DNA from: Apricaphanius iberus
Lineage: Eukaryota; Chordata; Actinopteri; Cyprinodontiformes; Aphaniidae
NCBI GenBank assembly: GCA_028564705.1
Contig: JAPXFQ010000249.1
Span: 1,860,001 to 1,924,000, forward strand
Direction: 5' to 3'
DNA length: 64,000 nt
A program made the position numbers and the translations under genes. The notes under the pieces were generated by a model. It was not told where the DNA came from. It searched no databases and worked only from the letters and a program-made list of their open reading frames with translations. Position 1 is the stretch's first letter, and each line of letters begins with the position of its first letter. Positions 56,945 through 64,000 of this stretch are shown here, piece after piece.

Positions 56945-58720
56945 AGTATGGCTGTCTGAATGCTGAAGTTGGCTTCCATTTATAATTAGGAAAATGCCTA
57001 AAAGGTTACTCCAACTGATGTTTCACTGTTTAAAGAATCTGTGTTTTGTAGTTTTTAGACTAGAGCAGATTAAAGCTGCTTGGATCAGTGAGAAATTAGG
57101 TGGAATTGCCCTTTGGCCGTGTCCCGAATCAGAGGCTAGAATCAGAAGCCAACTTCAGCCTCATGCTGGAGGAACCATGTTATCACTCGACACCACAGCT
57201 GCAAGAAGAAGCTCTGGATGTTCGCCTGGAGACCGACAGCTGAAATGGGTAAGTTTAGATATTTATATGATGATGAATGTAGATTTAGTATACCCGTATA
57301 TGTGACTGTAAACACATTAAAACATGTGAACTGCAGTTAGCAGCAGGTTGCAGTTAGCTTGTGCTTTGCGACCTACAGTAGTTTGATGTGCTAACATATC
57401 TGTGTGTGCTTTATATTCTTGTAAAATCAGTGTAATTAGGTTTATTCCAGATAAATTATGTGGTGTTTGGTTTTTATCCAAATGTTGTCGATTCAGACGC
57501 TAACACATAAACCAAGGGAATAAATATGCTGGGCGTGCATCAAATGATTTTCAGACTAAAGACGGGCAGACTTTAGAAATCTTGCTGGAGTCTCTGCGCG
57601 CTCCCGCCGTCTTTATCGTTAAATGTAAGGCGATTTATGCCAGTGTTTTTGTTTGATATCATTGCAAATCCTAGTGTAGTCGTAGTGACATAAACAACCA
57701 ACAACAAATAAAGCCGTTCTCGCTCAGGCGGAGCGCAACGCTACAGAGCTCAGCAGGGGTCCGGTGCAGAAATAAGATCATCCTGGATAGTTTTCATTCA
57801 CTAGCCCCTTTCAAAAGACAATCCTGCCATCAGTGCTGGCATTAATACTGCCCATCAATGAGCCTTCTTAATTACTTCAACTATACAGTAGCCTACTACT
57901 TTGTAACTGTAGTGCATGATGTAAATATTGTCAATCAATTTTTCTCTGCTGTTACAGTACAACCAAATTTCCCCATGTTGGTCAATTAAAGGATTATTCT
58001 ATTGTATTCTATTCTGGTCACTCATAAGAACACAGTCCGTGGCAACAATTTTTTCTTTGATTTTTTAAATACTGGCTTTTTTATTTACAAAATGCATCGT
58101 TGATTATTGTTCTATTTGTTTTTCGGTGGAGTTGATAGGATCTTGGAGATAATCCAGGAACTAAAGGAACTGATGCTCTTTCCTTAGCAACATAAAATTG
58201 CATCATCACTTCTTTTCCAACTTTTATTCTTAGAAATCAAGAATATGTTTTTATGACCTCACTGACTTCTCTTTTAAATGTGACACTTTTCAGAATATTT
58301 TAAAGATGTTGTAAAGTACCTACAGAATATTTCTTTGTGAATAACCCTTACATACATAAACTGAATGAAATTAAATACATAGGTTCTGTAATTGTCATGA
58401 ATTGAATTGTCAACCAGAAGTTGAATTAAAGGTAGTTGTTCAGTTAAGAACATTAGCATGACTTCCTGTGATTTGATTTCTTTTTTAATGGAATTCACAA
58501 CTAATCATATTTGGTCAGCAACGGAATAAAAGTGCATAACACTTGTTTCATTGGTGGTTCACCTTTTCTGTCTTTTGTCCCTCAGTATGACGTGTCTGGG
58601 CCAACCTTCCCCTTCGTGTATCCACTACTTTTCCTTCTGGATTGGCACCTAACCGGGGAGCATCAAGGTTGATGAAGAGCCACAAGGAAAATCTTTGACC
58701 ACAAATAAATTCTCATAACA
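56945..58720 (+). other. Candidate two-exon transcript antisense to cadm2
   Basis: An open frame from 56994 (or a later ATG at 57178) runs into a strong donor, CTGAAATGG|GTAAGT, at 57248/57249. After a 1337-bp gap a strong acceptor, CTTTTGTCCCTCAG, ends at 58585. Spliced in phase 0, the frame continues YDVSGPTFPFVYPLLFLL for 28 codons to TGA at 58670-58672, followed by AATAAA signals at 58706 and 58724. No domain is recognised in the predicted product of about 113 residues (or 51 from the later ATG). Alternatives are a spliced non-coding RNA, a processed repeat, or coincidence. It lies on the plus strand, inside the cadm2 intron. Confidence 0.3.
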
Positions 58721-59159
58721 AGAATAAAACATTCATCTATCTTTCACAGCTTTCACTATTGTTTTTTTCCCTGTATAATAATCTGTGCTTAAAACATTTT
58801 AGCAGTTAATTCTGATCTTACTTTAACAATAAGGAAAATGATTTATGAGGTCACTGGTGTTCATGGCTAACCAAAAACAGGTTTTTGTTTTAGTTCTTTG
58901 TTGTATTGTATCTGAACACACTTTTTAATCAGCACATGCAGGAATTCAACACATTAACCACAAAGAGTGGGATATGATTCTGTATTCTAGAACTGGAAAT
59001 TCAGAGATTTTGAGGTGCCTAAATCTTTTCCAAGTTTATTTTAAAGCACAACTGGACACGTAACAAAGCTGTTGCCTTTAAAAAAATGTTACAACGCTTT
59101 CTGCAGCAGACATTCTGTCAATTATCGTAGCTAGTTGGCATGAAAAGGAGAAAGAGGAA

Positions 59160-59530
59160 CCCAGTGCTCTGACATTGTGTAGATGAGTTCCTTGGGTTCC
59201 TTCTAATGCCAGACAATGCTAGACCTCATGTGGCTGGAGTGTGTCAGTACTTCCTGCAGAATGGAGAGATTGATACTGGACTGGCCTGTCCGTTTCCCAG
59301 ACCAGAATCCAGTTGAGCTCATCTGGGGCATCACGTCGTGTTCCATCCACCAACACCACGTTACACCACAGATGAGAGTTGGTGGATGTTTTAGTCCAGG
59401 TCTGGCAGAAGATCCCCCTGGAGACCATCCGCCACCTCATCAGGAGCATGCCCGGTGTTGTAGGGAGATCGTACAGGCAGGTGGAGGCCACAATACTGAG
59501 CCTCATTCTGACTTGTTATAAGAACATTAA
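59160..59530 (+). mobile_element. Tc1-like C-terminal remnant
   Basis: MPDNARPHVAGVCQYFLQN is readable near 59207-59265, followed across frames by DQNPVELIWG, WQKIPLETIRHLIRSMPG and a VEA-type end. This is the second half of a Tc1 transposase related to element B at 36962. It keeps DNARPH at the second catalytic site where element B has Asn, but the frame is broken before the Glu region (PVELIWG). Confidence 0.85.
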
Positions 59531-59689
59531 ATCAAAGTTGGATCAGCCTGTAATGTGTTTTCTACTTAAATTTGGAGTGTGACTTCAAATCCAGACCTCT
59601 CTGGGTTCAATTTGATTTCCATTGATAATTGATCATTCTATTTGTATAATTGCTTTGTCAACTATGTAAAGAACAATGTGTTTAATAAG

Positions 59690-60190
59690 AATAGAGTAAA
59701 AATAATCCTTTAATTGTCCCACAAGGGGAAATTTGGTCTTAAAAGCAGCAACAACAAAAACACATATACAAACTGAACAGGAAACATAACAGAAAGAAAA
59801 TATTTACATGTACAATACTTACAAAAACAGGTTAAGTACAGATAAGGTGTTAAACCCAGGTTGAGTGCAAACAGCAGGATACTTAAAGATGTTTAAATAA
59901 TTAGAATTTTAGAAAAGTGCAGATTCTGCATTTACTGTGACTTAAAAAGTAAATGTAAGTAATTTCCAATAAGTTAGCATATATAGTCTGTGAAAAAGAA
60001 TGTGAAAGTTATAACAGTAGTAGTGTTCGGTTGATTAGTGCAATTTACAGCAGTAATGTAAAAATCTATGTTGGAAGCAGTATCGATTATAAAATCTGAC
60101 AGCTGCATAAAGTAAGGACCTGTAGAAATACTCCTTCATGAATCTAGGATGCAGCAGTCTTTCACTGAAGGACCTCTGCAGTTCAACATT
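59690..60190 (-). repeat. LINE 3' region, minus strand
   Basis: AATCCTTTAATTGTCCCACA followed by AGGGGAAATTTGGTC is the antisense of the AATTTCCCC...GGGACAATTAAAGGATT 3' end of teleost LINEs. At 60090-60180 GACAGCTGCATAAAGTAAGG, ACTCCTTCATGAATC and GCAGCAGTCTTTCACTGAAG match the 3'-region text GGAAGGACCTGCGGTAGCGCTCCTTC in antisense. Same class as 4545-5000. Confidence 0.65.
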
Positions 60191-60199
60191 TATTTTAAT

Positions 60200-63120
60200 C
60201 GTTATGGTCTATCGTTATTTTAGTGTTTATTTTTTGAGGTTGGGTTTATGTAATCCACACTGGACATGGCTCCTGGGTCTTGGTCTTAGCCCTCGCGGGG
60301 GTGCTGGGGTGGGGGGCTCTGGCCGGTGTTGGTCGGCCTCCACAGTGACTGACCAGTTGGTGGGGTGTGGGCTGGTGGGTGGACGTGCTGGGTTCTGTTG
60401 CCACCCGGCCATCGGGTGGTAGAAGCAAGGCTGGAGGATGTCGGCCTGGGGATTGGCTGCCCGGGACTTCGGTCTGCTCACGGGACTGGCGCGGCATGTC
60501 CGGGGTACCCGAGTCGGTGGTGCGCCGGGTTCCGGCCTCGGCCCGGGGGTCCTCTGACGCTGGCGGTGCCTGGGGCGTCTCTTATTGGCGGAGAGGCTTT
60601 TTACCATCTAGCACAGGCGCTCTTTTTAACGGGGTGCGCTTGGGACGGGAGGGGGGAGGGCGTTGAGGGTGAGGGGGGGCTAAACTCAACCTGGGTTTCT
60701 AGTGACATGTGTTTTGTTAGCAGTGTGAATGTTGGGGAGGATTTAGATATGCCCCTGGCATGGGGGCTGGTGGATTGCCGGGGCCCCCATGGGGCTCGGC
60801 GGTACCGCTGCCGTGGGCCCCGACTGGACGTGCTGGGGCCTCCCGCCCCTGGTGGATCGGCCGAACGGGGGTGCCTATTGGAGTCAGCAGGGGAGCTGGC
60901 TCCCTGGGGTTGGCAATGGTCACCCCAGTTATTTTCTCCCCATCCCCATGCCTCTGTCCACCTGCTCCTTCATTCTACCATTCACAAGGCCTTGGGACGT
61001 TGGCACGTCACTGGGGTGCGGGATGGAGCTTCCGTCTTCGCTACCCGGTGGCGGCCTGGGTCCCGATTTTATTGAGCAATTTAGACACTACACTTGCAAC
61101 ATTTACAGGGAACGCACATGTAGGGACCTGGCGGTGTGGCGCCACAGGCGAGACCCCCCCCCGTTGAGGGGGCCTCGCCTGTGGTGCCGGCACCCACTGG
61201 TTAAACGCATCTAGACACTGAGGGCCCGGGGGGGGAGATGGGGGTACCCGGCAGTATTCACATGTCCCCCCCCCTCTGTTTTAAGTGCACAGTAGAACAA
61301 CACGCAACAACACCACATTGAGCTGGGGGAGAGAGGCTGGGGGGTCTTTCCACACCCCTGTTCGTTGGACCATCAGGGTGCGGATAGCCCGGATAGAACA
61401 TCTCACGCCGTCTGGTCGGGGTCCTGGGCTGGTGGGCTGCTCTTGCCGGTGTGGGGCCTTGGCGGTCTACTTGTCCCCGTCCTGGTGGGCAAAGGGGTCT
61501 GTCTCCTGGGTGCAGGGGCAGGGTTCTCTACTGGGGTGTCTGTCCCGGGGCCTGGGAGTATGGAGTATAGTGTACGTATGGGGAGTATGAATGAGTGTAT
61601 AGCGTCCTTTTTTCGTATGTCCTGTATTTGTAAGAATGTGTACACAAGAAAGGGAGGGTACGTATGAGTGTCTCTGTCTGTCTATGTCTACCTGTCAGGT
61701 TGGGTGTTTGGCTGCTCTCTGGCCTGATGCGTCTTCTTCCCTCCCCGTCACTCCCCGTCGGTGATGGTTGCTCCTGCCCGCTGGTTGATGATGACTCACG
61801 ATGCCTGGGGCTGGGGGTCCCGGTTGCGGCCCGGCTCGGTCCTGGTGCATGTCGGGCGGGTCCTGGGTGGTCCGGTGTGTCGGGCGGCCGCTTTTTCGGG
61901 CCGATGTCCTCCTTGGATTGACTGGGGCACCTCTTATGGGGGTGCCGGGTTTGTAGAATAGGTCGGTGCCGTCCGGTGGATCGGTGGGGACCGTGCCTGG
62001 CGCCCAATCCTCCTGCCGGTTCCAGGACTTCAGCTGGCTGGTCTGTTCACCTGGTGGGGCTGTCCGGCATTGGCTGGGCCCCTGATCTTGGCGCCCCACG
62101 TGGGGCGGGATCTGGACCCTGGAGCTGGAAGATCTGGATGTCCAGGTGCCGGCTGGGCGCGGCCTGGGGAGGGCGTACATCCGCTGTGGCTCTTGCTGTG
62201 GCTCCCTGGCGTGTGAATGTGTGGGGGCGGGCCGGGTTGTTGGCAGAGGGTATTGGTCCGGGTGGCGGCGGCGCGTGTTGTCCGTCGGTTGGCTGCGGGT
62301 CCTCCTTGCCTGCAGCGGCGGCGGGGGGCCCTTGTCGGCTGGTCCCTGGTTGGGGCCCCGCTGGGGGGCGGGGTGCCCCTGGTCCCCGTGGCCTCCGGTT
62401 CCTGATCCGGGCCCGCCCTGGCGTAGCCGGTTACCGGCGGAGCCCGTGGGCTCGTCACTGCGATCTCTCGGGCCCCAGCATTGCTGGTGGGTGCTCCCCT
62501 GGGGCTTCCATCTGTTCCTCTCTTGGTGGGTGATCGACCCTGCACTGATCCGCCTGTGGACTCTGTACTCTGTGGGACCCTGGATGCATACATCTCTTGC
62601 CTCCTCCATGTCTGTGTCGATTCCTGTAGGACGGATTGACGGTTCCTTACACCAGCTATCAATCACTTGCATGGGGAAACCTTATTCAGACCTGCATGCT
62701 CGCACACACATAGGTGTGGGGACATAGGTGTGGACGGACATATCTTAAGCTGAGGTTATCATCATTAGTTAGTTGTTCACAGGAGCTTACCAGAAACATT
62801 TGTATTATGTTCATTAATCAATGCTTGTGTGTAGTGAATGTGTAATTCTGTGTTTATTCTACCAGATCCGAACTATTGGTTTGGTTCTGTACACTTTGTT
62901 GTTTTTGTTTTGTATTACTGTTTCTCTGCCGTCCGGCAGAGGTGGAGGACTGGGATGTTTTCTTGTGTTCTTTATTTGCCTCCCTGTCTTGTGTCGTCGG
63001 TTCGCCCCTCTGTTGGTCCGGTTTCTTTTCTTCACCTTCTTCCTTTCTCCCTTCTTGTCTCAGTTTAATGTCCATGACGTCAGGAAATTGAACCCACAGT
63101 AATCACTAATAAAGATTTTT
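60200..63120 (+). repeat. 2.9 kb GC-rich dispersed repeat, unclassified
   Basis: Composition changes sharply to a G+T-rich, GC-rich plus strand at about 60240 and back to AT-rich at about 63000. Stop codons are scarce, so long frames open on both strands (up to 325 codons on the minus strand at 61695-62672 and 236 codons on the plus strand at 60365-61075), mutually overlapping and Pro/Arg/Gly-rich without domains. AATAAAG at about 63108 could be a plus-strand poly(A) signal. I believe it is a transposon-derived block common in fish assemblies, possibly a LINE untranslated region, but cannot name it. Confidence 0.5.
61138..61188. repeat. Strong inverted repeat inside the GC-rich block
   Basis: GGCGCCACAGGCGAG (61138-61152) pairs with CTCGCCTGTGGTGCC (61174-61188), 15 bp with one G:T-type mismatch. 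C-run and G-run bases between them can extend the stem. It would form a stable hairpin as RNA or single-stranded DNA. Confidence 0.85.
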
Positions 63121-63605
63121 CATACATATACATCAAGTGGCGTACTACAGCGAAGCTGTAATACTCTGCTTGGGAAAGTAAAACTGTTGGGCTTGTACTT
63201 GGTACTCAGACACCAATTCTGAGTAGCATACTGCTAGACAGGACACGTTAAAAAAAAAAAAAATAAACATTTCCAACTACACCAATGATGGACCACAACC
63301 ATACAGCTATGAGCCTACTTCCTTCCCCAGATAACTCAGAGAGACGAGGAGGAGAGCAGAAGAAGCATAAAGGCCGAAATAAACCAATGCTAGCCGACGC
63401 TAACGGTTAGCCTCGGTGCTACAAGTTAGCTTTACTGTTTCTTGTACAAACCATGTATCGCGTCAATTCTAATACTTTATAGTAAACTTTCAACTAAGAT
63501 GGTAATTCGCGGATGTTTGACAAAAAGACTAACAAAGCAGAGATCCCGTCTGAGTTTCTGATTGATCTGACCGTTTGTTTCTCCCAGCCGGCTGCTGCAG
63601 TTAGA
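63121..63605. other. Non-coding sequence, repeat-like
   Basis: Contains an A-run at 63250-63263 and the phrase GCTAACGGTTAGC at about 63399. It looks like repeat DNA but could not be assigned. Confidence 0.35.
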
Positions 63606-63720
63606 AGTAGGGATGCACCGATACTGATATTGGTATCGGTCCCGATACTGCCTAATTTACTGGTATCGGTTAAACGTAACCGATACCGTGAACTGATACT
63701 GAAAATGGGGAAAATCTGCA
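63606..63720 (+). repeat. hAT-like MITE terminus with palindrome
   Basis: TAGGGATGCACCGATACTG begins the element and GGTATCGG recurs. GGTATCGGTTA (63662-63672) and TAACCGATACC (63677-63687) form a perfect 11-bp stem with a 4-base loop. This terminus is a familiar teleost hAT-type MITE end; a relative lies at 49900-50040. Confidence 0.7.
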
Positions 63721-63884
63721 ACAAAATCACCAAAAAAGAATTTTTTCACTTGAACTTTTTATTTTTGTGGTATTTTTATATTTTACATCTGTTATTTTGT
63801 CTGTTATGTTTAGTTTGTAAAGTCGGGTGCCTTTAGTCTCTTCAAGAAAGGTACCAGAAGTTATACAGTTTATTAATTCAACAA

Positions 63885-63975
63885 TATGTGGCAAGGTACA
63901 TAACGAGAGGCCAGGCTGGATTCGATCCCACGACTCCCAGGTGAAGGTCATGTGTGCTAACCAGTCAGCCAAAGG
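63885..63975 (-). repeat. tRNA-like sequence or SINE head
   Basis: On the minus strand TGGCTGACTGGTTAGC resembles a pol III A box with D-loop GG, and about 35 bp later GGGATCGAATCC resembles a B box with T-loop ATCGAAT. The order and spacing are those of a tRNA gene. I could not fold a full seven-pair acceptor stem or settle an anticodon, so a tRNA-derived SINE head or tRNA pseudogene is more likely than a working tRNA. Confidence 0.55.
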
Positions 63976-64000
63976 GATATCCCTATGGACAAGCAGCCAG

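Noticed and set aside
60365..61075. 236-codon frame on the plus strand
   Set aside because: Same reason: low stop density, overlapping frames on both strands, no domain.
61695..62672. 325-codon Pro/Arg/Gly-rich frame on the minus strand
   Set aside because: It lies in the GC-rich block where stops are rare on both strands; plus-strand frames of 193 and 185 codons overlap it and none has a domain.

Overview
The window is AT-rich vertebrate DNA, almost certainly from a teleost fish. It is dense in fish-type repeats: Tc1/mariner elements of several families, L2-like LINE fragments with TTCTGA tails, TTA-flanked Harbinger-like MITEs, hAT-like MITEs, tRNA-related SINE pieces and long (TA)n tracts. 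The exact species cannot be named from this sequence.

The only gene I can support with confidence is cadm2 (cell adhesion molecule 2, also SynCAM2/nectin-like 3), on the minus strand. Six coding exons at 44494-44643, 22304-22456, 21692-21829, 14534-14692, 14159-14249 and 13485-13663 encode three consecutive Ig domains, each split over two exons. All introns are phase 1, all splice sites are canonical, and the exons join without a frame break into 290 codons. The signal-peptide exon lies beyond 64000. The stalk, transmembrane and cytoplasmic exons are not visible below 13485 and probably lie outside the window. Everything else is therefore cadm2 intron or flank, mostly colonised by transposons.

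Layout. 1-13484: flank or intron with an AAATA-rich foldback element, a TIR element, and several Tc1 remnants, one carrying a nested MITE. 13485-22456: five of the six exons, with small hAT, Tc1 and LINE pieces between them. 22457-44493: a 22 kb intron holding a likely solo LTR (28.5-29.75 kb) and a striking pile-up of four unrelated Tc1-like elements in and beside one (TA)n tract (33.4-38.8 kb), followed by LINE and MITE sequence. 44494-44643: first half of Ig1. 44644-64000: upstream intron with Tc1 and LINE remnants, a 0.74 kb ordered minisatellite, a possible two-exon plus-strand transcript (56.9-58.7 kb), a sharply bounded 2.9 kb GC-rich block (60.2-63.1 kb) and a tRNA-like sequence at the end.

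I found no operon, CRISPR array or defence or biosynthetic system. The most useful second looks are the Tc1 element with perfect 213-bp inverted repeats but a broken transposase, the foldback element, the ordered minisatellite and the possible antisense transcript. Repeat names rest on recognised sequence similarity recalled from known teleost families, not on a database search.
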